A stretch of 64,000 nucleotides of DNA from Helichrysum umbraculigerum (taxonomy: Eukaryota > Streptophyta > Magnoliopsida > Asterales > Asteraceae), in assembly GCA_949592205.1 (NCBI GenBank), contig CATIUR010000004.1, forward strand, positions 12,041,501 through 12,105,500. The letters are read 5' to 3'. The position numbers were made by a program, and so were the translations under genes. Positions within the stretch are counted from its first letter, which is position 1. The number at the start of each line of letters is the position of its first letter. This document shows, piece by piece, positions 22,716 through 33,408 of this stretch. A model generated the notes under the pieces. It was given only the letters and a program-made list of their open reading frames with translations, was not told the DNA's origin and did no database searches.

Positions 22716-22836
22716 TGTAACACCCCCCTCCATCACCCGCAGGCCCAAGGAGGAATGTTAATATAAGCCATTGGGCCAGGTCTGCAGCCCAATGCACCCC
22801 AACCTATCTCCTGAACATCTCAGGTAGGTTGTTGGA
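22716..22836. repeat. foldback unit A, left part (interrupted by the Ty3 element)
   Basis: TGTAACACCCCCCTCCATC... runs to GTTGTTGGA, where the Ty3 element is inserted with duplication TTGGA; the unit resumes at 32576. Without the insertion the sequence reads exactly like the left arm of unit B (32836 onward), which proves the order of events. Confidence 0.85.
22832..22836. repeat. Ty3 target-site duplication, left copy (TTGGA)
   Basis: TTGGA directly before the LTR start TGTGACA; an identical TTGGA follows the right LTR at 32576-32580. Confidence 0.9.
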
Positions 22837-25239
22837 TGTGACACCCCCAAAATTTTTATGATTTGCGGAAGCTTGATTTGGGTGTCACTAATCAATATAC
22901 AAAGCACATAAGATAAAATGAACGACCACTATATGCGTCGTTTAAACTTGTATAGATAATGTAAATGTTTACATCAAAATATAGTTACATTAGCTCGATT
23001 CCTGAAATTGAGAGATTACATAGCATAATTACTTTTACAAAATATAATAATGCAGTCCAATCTCTAATTGTATGTATGCTGACTCGAGCTAATAATTCCT
23101 GCTTGTGCAGCCAAACTACTGCTGGGTACCTGTGATAAATACTAAAATGGGTCAGCGAAAACGCTGGTGAGCTCACAGGTTTGTATGTCAATGTATAGTT
23201 GTCAGAACCGCAAGATTTATAATGAATTTAAAATGCAATTAAGCAAAATAAAAGTTATACTGTCCATGAGCACATAGTCTGAGCTTAACTGATTTGTCAG
23301 GCCCAATTAAGGAAACCTAACTTGGAGTGCCTCCTACGAGTGCCTAATCAACACTCGTCTTCCCAAATGCTAATACATCCGTTTGACCGATTAGTGCGTG
23401 CTAACCCGGATGAGGATTGTCAATCCCATATGATATCATATACTAACATTCACGCTATAAAATACTAGAGACTATGCTTATGGAGGACTTTAAATTGATT
23501 AGCTTGAAACTCATGTAGTATTTGAAGTTTGGCACTTGCGTTCTACTTGTAAAACAAAATCGAGTAGTAATATCACACCCCTAGTTGTAAAGCAGTGAAA
23601 ATGGGGCTATGAAACTCACCTGAGTCTTGAAGTATTTAACTTAATAGACTTGAAGTAATTAGCTGTGAGTTGGTGTCCAAAGACTTGAAACCTGAATGTG
23701 TCCACGACACTTAAATTGTCATTAATTGTACCGGTATCTCGAAAGACTACCATTGAAATTGTTTGCTTAACTTGATGTCCAAATTACCCCGATTTGGTTG
23801 ATTGTTTTGTTACAAGTTACTACGACTTGTTTGGAATAAGTTGATACAAGTTACAACGACTTGTTTGATTGAATTATCTAAGTTACTATGACTTAGTTGA
23901 TTCAATTGTGTATTTGAAAATGTGTACGGCCCGTTGGTGATTTAGTTGAAATAATAATAATTCTAAAATGTTGACTTTGCTACAGTACTGCTACAGTACT
24001 GCTACATTAAATTTGACTTTTTTGAACAGTAACTTTGACTTCAAAATTTTGAGGTTTGAAGATTCTGTTTTGTGCGACGTAGGGTGCTACGTCGCAGATC
24101 CGGACTGCGACGTTGGGCATGACGTTGCTATGTGCGACTTTCGCAATTTAATGCGACGTTGTACGTGACGTCGCTATAGGCGACGTAGTTGATTTCTGCG
24201 ACGTAAGGGTCTGCGTCGCTAAGTGCGACGTTGGGGTTATAGTGCGACGTAGGTCGCTGCGTCGCTATATGCGACGTTGGGGATATAGTGCGACGTAGGT
24301 CGCTGCGTCGCATTTGCTCCAGGCCAAATGCGACGTACGGGGTCTGATCGGAGTTTCAACTCCAAAAACGCGTTTTCCGGCCATCGATCGGCATAATATT
24401 TTTACCCAACCCATTTTAGGACATTACAAGGTTATACAAACAACTAGCAAGTTATAAAACTTAAAAACGAGAGTTTTCGGAGTTGTGTCGGAAACTTACA
24501 AATCGCCGAAATGAAATTCCGGAAAGGTAGGATTGTAGATCGTCGCGAGGTGGTCGTTTATTTCCAAAGGGGCTTGAAGATCCGAGGTCGTTTGAGGTGT
24601 TTATTTTGCGATTTTCGTGTGGTGGTGGTGATGGAGTTTGTTGAGAGAAAATAGGGAGAAGAGAGAGAGAAAGAAGTTGAAAAATGAAGAAAAGAAAGAT
24701 GAGGAGGTGATTATGGTGGGATCCCCACCATTTTCAGTCCACGCGCTTCGCTCCGTGCGGTGTTCGTTTTCTCCGTAGTTTAAACGTTAAATATTTATTT
24801 TATTTATTTAAGGATACATTTTAAATTATAAATTATTACATAATGTTTTATTGTAAAATTTTACCAATTATCTATTTATGATATTTAAAATGAAATTCGT
24901 TATATTTGTTTGCGCGTTTGTATTTTAATTATATATGTGTTATTTGTGAAATACGAATTGACCACGAAATATTACAATAAATAATATTCCTAATAAAATT
25001 GAGTTATTGAATAATGTTTGTATTACCTTAATAAATTTTACACCAACGTCCGTATTAATTGTATCGAAATTCATTCGATTTGAAACTCGTACAATTTAAA
25101 CAAACCGCGTAATTGTAGATATATATTCAACAATATATATATAATAATTGATACATTAATTAGCCTAACACAGAACTAATTACATGTATTACAACTTAAT
25201 TAGGCACTAAAGTGTAGTCCTAAATTGACGGTTGTCACA
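22837..25239 (-). repeat. Ty3 LTR (3' LTR on the - strand)
   Basis: TGTGACA...TGTCACA ends. Contains the CpG-rich GCGACGTA array at 24073-24346 and the same donor/acceptor pair as the other LTR. Confidence 0.95.
24073..24346. repeat. CpG-rich inverted GCGACGTA/TACGTCGC array in the Ty3 LTR (copy 1)
   Basis: About 15-20 copies of the octamer GCGACGT(A/T) and its reverse complement alternate at 12-30 bp spacing, for example GCGACGTAGGGTGCTACGTCGC. Many are arranged as facing pairs able to form hairpins. Every unit contains an ACGT core, the half-site recognised by plant bZIP factors (established), but no binding is shown here. Confidence 0.85.
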
Positions 25240-25274
25240 TTCTCCCCCTGTTAGAAGAATTTCGTCCCGAAATT
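25240..25274 (-). other. Ty3 polypurine tract
   Basis: On the - strand AAATTTCGGGACGAAATTC is followed by TTCTAACAGGGGGAGAA and the LTR start TGTGACA. CAGGGGGAGAA is the presumed plus-strand primer. The GGGACGAAAT part overlaps the end of the polyprotein region. Confidence 0.85.
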
Positions 25275-28200
25275 TTATGTTGAAGTCGTGTTTGACGTTG
25301 AATCAGTGAAGAGTTGAGGATACTTGAGTCGCATTTGGTCTTCCCGTTCCCAGGTGAATTCCGGACCGCGCCGCGAATTCCACCTAACCTTGACAATGGG
25401 AATGCGACTTTGTTTAAGTTGTTTGACCTCACGGTCCATGATTTCAGCGGGTTCCTCAACAAAGTGAAGTTTTTCGTCAACTCGAATTTCATCGAGTGGA
25501 ATGATAAGTGTCTCATCAGACAGACACTTCTTCAGATTTGAAACATGAAATGTGGGATGCACGCTGCTGAGTTCGGATGGCAGCTGCAATCGATATGCCA
25601 CTGAACCAATCTTTTCGAGGATCTCGAATGGTCCAATGTATCTGGGGTTTAACTTCCCTCGTTTGCCAAACCGGATTACGCCTTTCCAAGGCGATACTTT
25701 GAGTAGAACTCGATCCCCAACCTGGAACTCGAGTGGCTTGCGTCTCACATCAGCATAACTTTTCTGACGATCACGCGCGGCTTTGAGTTTGTTTTGAATT
25801 TCTACGATTCTCTCGGTCGTCTCGTGAATGATTTCTGGACCTGTGAGTTGGCTATCCCCAACTTCAGTCCAACAGATAGGTGACCGGCACTTACGACCGT
25901 ACAGTGCCTCGAAGGGTGCAGCTTTGATGCTGGTATGATAACTGTTGTTGTACGAGAACTCGCACAATGGTAGATGTTTTTCCCAGTTTACACCGAAGTC
26001 TACTACGCAGGCCCGTAGCATGTCTTCAAGTGTTTGAATGGTTCGTTCACTTTGACCGTCGGTTTGAGGATGGTATGCGGTACTCATATCAAGTCGAGTA
26101 CCTAGAGATTTTTGAAGTGATTGCCAAAATTGTGAAGTGAAACGACTATCTCTATCGGAGATAATTGAGATTGGAACACCGTGTTTGGTCACGATTTCCT
26201 TCAGATAAATGTTGGTGAGGCGTTCCATTTTGTCGGATTCCTTGATTGCCAGGAAGTGAGCAGATTTTGTGAGACGATCCACGATCACCCAAATGGTATC
26301 GCAACCGCTCGAGGATCTGGGTAGTTTGGTTATGAAGTCCATGGCAATTTGTTCCCATTTCCATTCCGGAAGACTGGGTTGTTGAAGTAAACCAGAAGGT
26401 TTTTGATATTCGATTTTGACCTTGGAGCAAGTAAGGCATTTGCTGACATAGGTGGCGATTTCGGCTTTCATGTTCGGCCACCAGTAGAAGTCCTTGATAC
26501 CGTGGTACATTTTATCGGATCCCGGATGGATCGAATATTTGGACTTGTGAGCTTCATCCATCACCAAGTCTCGTAGGTTCCCAAATTTAGGCAACCAGAT
26601 TCGGTTTGAGAAATACCTAATCCCGTTAGGTTTGACTTCGAATTGTTTATCCATGCCTCGCAAGGCTTCATCTTTGACATTCTCGGGTTTTAAGGCTTCG
26701 AGTTGAGCAGTGAGAATTTGAATATTTAAATTGTTGTGAATGGTCATACTGAGGGCTCGAACCCGAAGTGGTTTCACTCGCTCTTTTCGACTGAGGGCGT
26801 CAGCAACAACATTTGCTTTGCCTGGATGATATTTGAGTTCGCAGTCGTAATCGGTAAGTAACTCGACCCATCGACGTTGCCTCATGTTGAGATCCTTCTG
26901 ATCGAATATGTGTTGAAGGCTTTTATGGTCGGTAAAGATTGTACATCTGGTACCGTAAAGGTAATGTCTCCAGATTTTGAGGGCAAAAACGACAGCTCCT
27001 AGCTCGAGGTCGTGGGTGGTGTAATTCTTTTCATGAATCTTGAGCTGTCGGGAAGCATAAGCTATGACTTTGTCTCGTTGCATAAGCACACAACCGAGAC
27101 CTTGATGAGAAGCATCGCAGTATACTACGAAGTCATCGGTGCCTTCGGGTAATGAGAGGATAGGAGCACTGCAAAGCTTTTGTTTTAAGAGTTGGAATGC
27201 CGATTCTTGCTTATCAGTCCAGTCAAACTTTTTGTCTTTCTGGGTCAGAGTCGTAAGTGGTATGGCTATCTTGGAGAAATTTTCAATGAATCGTCGATAG
27301 TATCCGGCCAGTCCTAGAAACTGCCGTACCTCCGTCGGAGTGGTTGGCGATTGCCAATCTTTGATAGCCTCCATTTTTGATGGGTCAACGTGAATCCCCT
27401 GACTGTCAATCACGTGGCCAAGGAATTGAACGGTTTTGATCCAGAACTCACACTTAGAGAACTTGGCATAGAGCTCCTCGTGTTTAAGTAGTTCAAGGAT
27501 GGTTTTGAGGTGTTGCGCATGTTCTTCTTTGCTTCGTGAATATATGAGGATGTCATCGATGAAGACAATGACAAACTTGTCAAGGTAGGGTTTGCACACC
27601 CGATTCATAAGGTCCATGAATACAGCCGGTGCATTGGTTAGGCCGAATGGCATCACTTGGAATTCGTAATGCCCGTAACGGGTTCTGAAAGCGGTTTTTG
27701 GAATATCGGCATCGCGAACACGCAATTGGTGATAACCGGATCGGAGATCAATCTTTGAATAACAACTCGACCCTTGAAGTTGGTCGAACAAATCATCGAT
27801 TCGAGGGAGTGGATACCGATTCTTGACAGTTAACTTGTTCAACTCTCGATAGTCGATACACATTCGAAAAGAACCGTCTTTCTTCTTAACAAATAGGACC
27901 GGAGCTCCCCAAGGTGAAGAACTCGGCCTGATAAACCCCCGTTCCAGGAGTTCCTGTAACTGGGTGGACAGCTCTTGAAGTTCTGATGGAGCTAAACGGT
28001 ATGGTGCTCGGGCCACAGGAGCAGCACCTGGTACAAGATCGATTGAGAACTCAACCTGTCTTGGTGGTGGTAGACCAGGCAGTTCCTCAGGAAAGACTTC
28101 TGGAAAGTCTCGAACAATTGGAACATCCTCAAGTCGCTTCTCCTCCGACTTTTTCTCCATGATGTGCGCGAGGATTGATGGATAACCCTTTCTCAGAAAT

Positions 28201-29720
28201 TTCCGGGTTTTAAGACAAGATATGAGGTTAAGCCTCGTCCCACCGGTCTCCCCCTGTATGATTAGGGTTCTACCGACGGCGAGAGGTATGCGAACAACTT
28301 TGTCATGGCAAATGATTTCGGCGCGATGTTTGGATAACCAGTCCATGCCTACGATGACATCGAAACTCCCTATTTCAATAGGCATAAGATCTATGGAGAA
28401 GGTTTCGTCGGCTAGATTTAAACTGCAATTAGGTATCACACTATCGGTTTCTATCAGCTTGCCATTTGCTAACTCTACGGTGTACTTAACGTCTAAAGCA
28501 ACAGGTGTAATGTCAAGTAGAGGACAAAATTCATCAGAAATAAAACTCCTATCGGCACCAGTATCAAACAGTATGGAAGCAGTTAAATTGTTGAGGAGGA
28601 ACATACCCGTGACCACATTCGGGTCCTGACGGGCGTCCCCTGAGTTGATTACGAAGGCGCTACTTTTGGTGTTGGTGTTGTTGCGGTGGTTGTTGTTGTT
28701 GTTGCCCTTATTCTTCAATTTTGGGCAAGAATCCCTGAAGTGTCCTGGGTTTCCACATTCATAACAGGACTTAGGTTGTCGGGTATTTCTGTTAGAGGGG
28801 TTGTTGTTGGATTTGGGAGCTCGGCAATCCTTAGTCGAATGCCCGTACCTCCTGCAGTTGTTGCAAGGGGTATTGCACTGACCAAAGTGGTGATAGTTAC
28901 ACTTGGGACAATAAGGTCTGTCCCCGGTGTAGCCGCGGGTGGTTTCAGAGTTTGAGGTGTAGACTTGGATGGCGTTGTTTTTCTTGTTTGAGTTGTGGTG
29001 GTGTTCAGTGGATTTGCGTTTGTTGTTGTTGGAGGACGAGGTGTTGGAGGTCTCACGGCTGACAACTAGAGCCATGAGTTCGTGGGCCAGTCGAATGGCA
29101 CTCTCAGTAGTGGTTGGTTTGGATGAGGCGACGTTTCCTTGGATGTTCTCGGGAAGTCCACGAATGTATTTCTTAATGCCCTTACTTTCTGGTTCGACCA
29201 AACCCGGGCATAATAGAGCAAACTGCTGAAATTTGGTGGTATAATCAGCGACATCATTTCCCTGTACCTCCAGATGCCAGAATTCTTCTTCCAGCCTGTG
29301 CAATTCCTCTTCCGGACAGTATTTCTCTGTCAGCTTCTTCTTCAGTTCGGCCCAAGGAAGTCGGTTTGCAACCTCAAGGCCTACAGAGTTTGCGTGGGTT
29401 TTCCACCACGTGAGTGCACCTTCTTGAAAGGTGTAAGCAGCGAATTTGACTTTGTTGTTCTCAGTGCAGTCGCAGAGGCTGAAAACAGATTCCATACGCT
29501 CAATCCAACGGATCAAGCCAATGGCACCTTCCGTGCCTTTGAAATATAGCGGTTTACAGCTAAGGAAGTCCTTATAGGAGCAGGGTTTGGGTGGTGGAGT
29601 GTTGGTTGCTGTGTCCTCGCTACCGGGTGGTGTTCGGGTAGCCAAGGCTTCAGTCACACTGCGGGCAATTATCCCCGCGATCTCAGCTTCGCTAAGGGTA
29701 ATTTGACGACGTGGAGGCAT
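25275..29720 (-). CDS. Ty3 Gag-Pol polyprotein (1481 aa)
   Basis: One frame without stops encodes all proteins needed to pack, copy and insert the element. Gag core near residues 60-200 (EGALTWWKTH at 100-109); zinc knuckles CNNCRRYGHSTKDC (286-299) and CYECGNPGHFRDSC (319-332). Aspartic protease with DTGA at 386-389. Reverse transcriptase about 580-780 with the active-site FIDDILIYS (720-728). RNase H about 860-980 (VVYCDAS, FTDHKSL). Integrase with a zinc-binding HHCC region about 1058-1098 (CLTCSK) and catalytic DDE residues at about D1128, D1189 and E1225 (TAYHPQTDGQSER). The C-terminus (VKVRWNSRRGPEFTWERE) resembles the shortened chromodomain of Tekay-type chromoviruses. Start at the first Met, 454 bp after the 5' LTR. 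All key residues I can check are present. Confidence 0.95.
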   Translation of the reverse strand: MPPRRQITLSEAEIAGIIARSVTEALATRTPPGSEDTATNTPPPKPCSYKDFLSCKPLYFKGTEGAIGLIRWIERMESVFSLCDCTENNKVKFAAYTFQEGALTWWKTHANSVGLEVANRLPWAELKKKLTEKYCPEEELHRLEEEFWHLEVQGNDVADYTTKFQQFALLCPGLVEPESKGIKKYIRGLPENIQGNVASSKPTTTESAIRLAHELMALVVSRETSNTSSSNNNKRKSTEHHHNSNKKNNAIQVYTSNSETTRGYTGDRPYCPKCNYHHFGQCNTPCNNCRRYGHSTKDCRAPKSNNNPSNRNTRQPKSCYECGNPGHFRDSCPKLKNKGNNNNNHRNNTNTKSSAFVINSGDARQDPNVVTGMFLLNNLTASILFDTGADRSFISDEFCPLLDITPVALDVKYTVELANGKLIETDSVIPNCSLNLADETFSIDLMPIEIGSFDVIVGMDWLSKHRAEIICHDKVVRIPLAVGRTLIIQGETGGTRLNLISCLKTRKFLRKGYPSILAHIMEKKSEEKRLEDVPIVRDFPEVFPEELPGLPPPRQVEFSIDLVPGAAPVARAPYRLAPSELQELSTQLQELLERGFIRPSSSPWGAPVLFVKKKDGSFRMCIDYRELNKLTVKNRYPLPRIDDLFDQLQGSSCYSKIDLRSGYHQLRVRDADIPKTAFRTRYGHYEFQVMPFGLTNAPAVFMDLMNRVCKPYLDKFVIVFIDDILIYSRSKEEHAQHLKTILELLKHEELYAKFSKCEFWIKTVQFLGHVIDSQGIHVDPSKMEAIKDWQSPTTPTEVRQFLGLAGYYRRFIENFSKIAIPLTTLTQKDKKFDWTDKQESAFQLLKQKLCSAPILSLPEGTDDFVVYCDASHQGLGCVLMQRDKVIAYASRQLKIHEKNYTTHDLELGAVVFALKIWRHYLYGTRCTIFTDHKSLQHIFDQKDLNMRQRRWVELLTDYDCELKYHPGKANVVADALSRKERVKPLRVRALSMTIHNNLNIQILTAQLEALKPENVKDEALRGMDKQFEVKPNGIRYFSNRIWLPKFGNLRDLVMDEAHKSKYSIHPGSDKMYHGIKDFYWWPNMKAEIATYVSKCLTCSKVKIEYQKPSGLLQQPSLPEWKWEQIAMDFITKLPRSSSGCDTIWVIVDRLTKSAHFLAIKESDKMERLTNIYLKEIVTKHGVPISIISDRDSRFTSQFWQSLQKSLGTRLDMSTAYHPQTDGQSERTIQTLEDMLRACVVDFGVNWEKHLPLCEFSYNNSYHTSIKAAPFEALYGRKCRSPICWTEVGDSQLTGPEIIHETTERIVEIQNKLKAARDRQKSYADVRRKPLEFQVGDRVLLKVSPWKGVIRFGKRGKLNPRYIGPFEILEKIGSVAYRLQLPSELSSVHPTFHVSNLKKCLSDETLIIPLDEIRVDEKLHFVEEPAEIMDREVKQLKQSRIPIVKVRWNSRRGPEFTWEREDQMRLKYPQLFTDSTSNTTST

Positions 29721-30156
29721 GATGCTGAGTAAGAAAGAACAAGGAAATGAAATAAGATACTAGTCCGAGTATGATGAACTAGTGATGTGTTTGTCATTTC
29801 GAGACAAAACGTTAGAGAGAAAGAGGCCTATATTCATATAATATAATATAGTCTAAAGTTGTAACGAGGTCTACTTATGTAAATGTATATGTATATCACA
29901 TAATAACCTATTGAGTGTCTAGCACAGACGTGTTTTGAGTCCCGTTTCTCTCGAGGTCAGAGTCAACTAATGTATTCCTGTTCAACATAACTCTTTCAGA
30001 TTTCACATCATCTTTCTTTAATTGTACATAGTTGATCAGGCTATGTTAAATTAAAGTCGTATGATGTAATCCCTGAACTAGTCATAACTAATAAGGAATA
30101 CTGCCTAACGGTCATAGTCTAGGCCCACTAAATGCAACCTAGTTCACTATAACCTT

Positions 30157-30173
30157 AGGCTCTGATACCAATC
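30157..30173 (-). other. Ty3 primer-binding site (initiator Met tRNA)
   Basis: On the - strand the LTR end TGTCACA is followed by GATTGGTATCAGAGCC; TGGTATCAGAGCC complements the 3' end of initiator methionine tRNA. Confidence 0.9.
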
Positions 30174-32575
30174 TGTGACACCCCCAAAATTTTTATGATT
30201 TGCGGAAGCTTGATTTGGGTGTCACTAATCAATATACAAAGCACATAAGATAAAATGAACGACCACTATATGCGTCGTTTAAACTTGTATAGATAATGTA
30301 AATGTTTACATCAAAATATAGTTACATTAGCTCGATTCCTGAAATTGAGAGATTACATAGCATAATTACTTTTACAAAATATAATAATGCAGTCCAATCT
30401 CTAATTGTATGTATGCTGACTCGAGCTAATAATTCCTGCTTGTGCAGCCAAACTACTGCTGGGTACCTGTGATAAATACTAAAATGGGTCAGCGAAAACG
30501 CTGGTGAGCTCACAGGTTTGTATGTCAATGTATAGTTGTCAGAACCGCAAGATTTATAATGAATTTAAAATGCAATTAAGCAAAATAAAAGTTATACTGT
30601 CCATGAGCACATAGTCTGAGCTTAACTGATTTGTCAGGCCCAATTAAGGAAACCTAACTTGGAGTGCCTCCTACGAGTGCCTAATCAACACTCGTCTTCC
30701 CAAATGCTAATACATCCGTTTGACCGATTAGTGCGTGCTAACCCGGATGAGGATTGTCAATCCCATATGATATCATATACTAACATTCACGCTATAAAAT
30801 ACTAGAGACTATGCTTATGGAGGACTTTAAATTGATTAGCTTGAAACTCATGTAGTATTTGAAGTTTGGCACTTGCGTTCTACTTGTAAAACAAAATCGA
30901 GTAGTAATATCACACCCCTAGTTGTAAAGCAGTGAAAATGGGGCTATGAAACTCACCTGAGTCTTGAAGTATTTAACTTAATAGACTTGAAGTAATTAGC
31001 TGTGAGTTGGTGTCCAAAGACTTGAAACCTGAATGTGTCCACGACACTTAAATTGTCATTAATTGTACCGGTATCTCGAAAGACTACCATTGAAATTGTT
31101 TGCTTAACTTGATGTCCAAATTACCCCGATTTGGTTGATTGTTTTGTTACAAGTTACTACGACTTGTTTGGAATAAGTTGATACAAGTTACAACGACTTG
31201 TTTGATTGAATTATCTAAGTTACTATGACTTAGTTGATTCAATTGTGTATTTGAAAATGTGTACGGCCCGTTGGTGATTTAGTTGAAATAATAATAATTC
31301 TAAAATGTTGACTTTGCTACAGTACTGCTACAGTACTGCTACAGTAAATTTGACTTTTTTGAACAGTAACTTTGACTTCAAAATTTTGAGGTTTGAAGAT
31401 TCTGTTTTGTGCGACGTAGGGTGCTACGTCGCAGATCCGGACTGCGACGTTGGGCATGACGTTGCTATGTGCGACTTTCGCAATTTAATGCGACGTTGTA
31501 CGTGACGTCGCTATAGGCGACGTAGTTGATTTCTGCGACGTAAGGGTCTGCGTCGCTAAGTGCGACGTTGGGGTTATAGTGCGACGTAGGTCGCTGCGTC
31601 GCTATATGCGACGTTGGGGATATAGTGCGACGTAGGTCGCTGCGTCGCATTTGCTCCAGGCCAAATGCGACGTACGGGGTCTGATCGGAGTTTCAACTCC
31701 AAAAACGCGTTTTCCGGCCATCGATCGGCATAATATTTTTACCAACCCATTTTAGGACATTACAAGGTTATACAAACAACTAGCAAGTTATAAAACTTAA
31801 AAACGAGAGTTTTCGGAGTTGTGTCGGAAACTTACAAATCGCCGAAATGAAATTCCGGAAAGGTAGGATTGTAGATCGTCGCGAGGTGGTCGTTTATTTC
31901 CAAAGGGGCTTGAAGATCCGAGGTCGTTTGAGGTGTTTATTTTGCGATTTTCGTGTGGTGGTGGTGATGGAGTTTGTTGAGAGAAAATAGGGAGAAGAGA
32001 GAGAGAAAGAAGTTGAAAAATGAAGAAAAGAAAGATGAGGAGGTGATTATGGTGGGATCCCCACCATTTTCAGTCCACGCGCTTCGCTCCGTGCGGTGTT
32101 CGTTTTCTCCGTAGTTTAAACGTTAAATATTTATTTTATTTATTTAAGGATACATTTTAAATTATAAATTATTACATAATGTTTTATTGTAAAATTTTAC
32201 CAATTATCTATTTATGATATTTAAAATGAAATTCGTTATATTTGTTTGCGCGTTTGTATTTTAATTATATATGTGTTATTTGTGAAATACGAATTGACCA
32301 CGAAATATTACAATAAATAATATTCCTAATAAAATTGAGTTATTGAATAATGTTTGTATTACCTTAATAAATTTTACACCAACGTCCGTATTAATTGTAT
32401 CGAAATTCATTCGATTTGAAACTCGTACGATTTAAACAAACCGCGTAATTGTAGATATATATTCAACAATATATATATAATAATTGATACATTAATTAGC
32501 CTAACACAGAACTAATTACATGTATTACAACTTAATTAGGCACTAAAGTGTAGTCCTAAATTGACGGTTGTCACA
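30174..32575 (-). repeat. Ty3 LTR (5' LTR on the - strand)
   Basis: Should carry the element's promoter. On the - strand, GATTT|GTAAGTTTCCG (intron from 31835) and ACAAGCAG|GAATTATTAGC (to 30436) enclose a 1.4-kb intron-like interval that contains the GCGACGTA array at 31410-31683. Confidence 0.95.
31410..31683. repeat. GCGACGTA/TACGTCGC array in the Ty3 LTR (copy 2)
   Basis: Same array as 24073-24346, seemingly without changes. Confidence 0.85.
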
Positions 32576-32817
32576 TTGGATTCGAACATGAATCCCTTTA
32601 ATATCAAGTCTTACCACTTGATATCACCAATTGAGCTGCAGCTCAATTGGTGATATCAAGTGGTAAGACTTGATATTAAAGGGATTCATGTTCGAATCCA
32701 ACAACCTACCTGAGATGTTCAGGAGATAGGTTGGGGTGCATTGGGCTGCAGACCTGGCCCAATGGCTTATATTAACATTCCTCCTTGGGCCTGCGAGTGA
32801 TGGAGGGGGGTGTTACA
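32576..32817. repeat. foldback unit A, right part with tRNA-like boxes
   Basis: After the TTGGA duplication the unit continues as a near-perfect palindrome centred near GAGCTGCAGCTC (32634-32645) and ends GGTGTTACA at 32817. The right arm contains AGCTCAATTGGT (A-box-like) and, about 50 bp on, GTTCGAATCC (B-box-like), the two internal promoter elements of tRNA genes and SINEs. The left arm carries their inverted copies. No cloverleaf or acceptor stem is evident, so it is not a tRNA gene. Confidence 0.75.
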
Positions 32818-32835
32818 TAAAAAGTGCACTTTTTA
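32818..32835. repeat. 18-bp palindromic spacer between foldback units
   Basis: TAAAAAGTGCACTTTTTA is a perfect palindrome joining unit A and unit B. Half of it (ATTTTTA) also precedes unit A at 22709-22715. Confidence 0.85.
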
Positions 32836-33169
32836 TGTAACACCCCCCTCCATCGCCCGCAGGCCCAAGGAGGAATGTTAATATAAGCCATTGGGCCAGG
32901 TCTGCAGCCCAATGCACCCCAACCTATCTCCTGAACATCTCAGGTAGGTTGTTGGATTCGAACATGAATCCCTTTAATACTAAGTCTTTCCAGCTCAATT
33001 GGTGATACTAAGTGGAAAGACTTAGTATTAAAGGGATTCATGTTCGAATCCAACAACCTACCTGAGATGTTCAGGAGATAGGTTGGGGTGCATTGGGCTG
33101 CAGACCTGGCCCAATGGCTTATATTAACATTCCTCCTTGGGCCTGCGGGCGATGGAGGGGGGTGTTACA
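32836..33169. repeat. foldback unit B with tRNA-like boxes
   Basis: A 334-bp unit, TGTAACACCCC...GGGGTGTTACA, whose two arms of about 155 bp pair almost perfectly around the loop AGCTCAATTGGTGATA. It is a diverged sister of unit A (TACTAAGTCTTTCC instead of TATCAAGTCTTACC, with matching changes in both arms). B-box-like GTTCGAATCC lies in the right arm. No protein is encoded. If transcribed, the RNA would form a very long hairpin, a likely substrate for Dicer-like enzymes (inference). Confidence 0.85.
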
Positions 33170-33408
33170 GTAACTATATAATTCGCCACATTTCAAAGTT
33201 GGGCCAAATTAAAATAAAAAAAAATTGTATGAATTGTCCTTTTAGAAGCCATGTTTTTCAACGGATGTTTTTATTTTTGGAATTCGATAAGATAACCACA
33301 TGCGATGTAAGCATTTGATCCCACATCATTAATGTCATGTTTCATCCTATATTTCTTGCGGTTATTATCTATTTTAACAGCATATATACATGCTGTTTGA
33401 GTTAGACC
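33170..33408. other. intergenic after the nested block
   Basis: GTAAC (33170-33174) is the presumed right target duplication of the LARD. The rest is AT-rich with nothing recognised. Confidence 0.5.

Larger units (their letters stand above)
22837..32575 (-). mobile_element. intact Ty3-type LTR retrotransposon, - strand
   Basis: LTRs 22837-25239 and 30174-32575, perfect 5-bp duplication TTGGA, iMet primer-binding site, polypurine tract and one uninterrupted 1481-aa polyprotein. I saw three differences between the two 2.4-kb LTRs: a T/G at 24007, one extra C near 24404, and A/G near 25094. This indicates a very recent insertion. Domain order protease, reverse transcriptase, RNase H, integrase is that of Ty3/Gypsy. 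The C-terminal chromodomain-like segment and the GGACGAAAT motif before the polypurine tract suggest the Tekay/Del branch (inference). It appears capable of self-mobilisation as far as sequence shows. It sits inside foldback unit A. Confidence 0.95.

Noticed and set aside
28686..29549. Several + strand frames opposite the Ty3 polyprotein
   Set aside because: Shadows of the - strand gag region; no domain.
32581..32710. Possible tRNA gene (A-box and B-box like motifs)
   Set aside because: The boxes are there but no acceptor stem, anticodon arm or cloverleaf can be drawn; the arms pair with each other instead. Treated as SINE-like foldback sequence.
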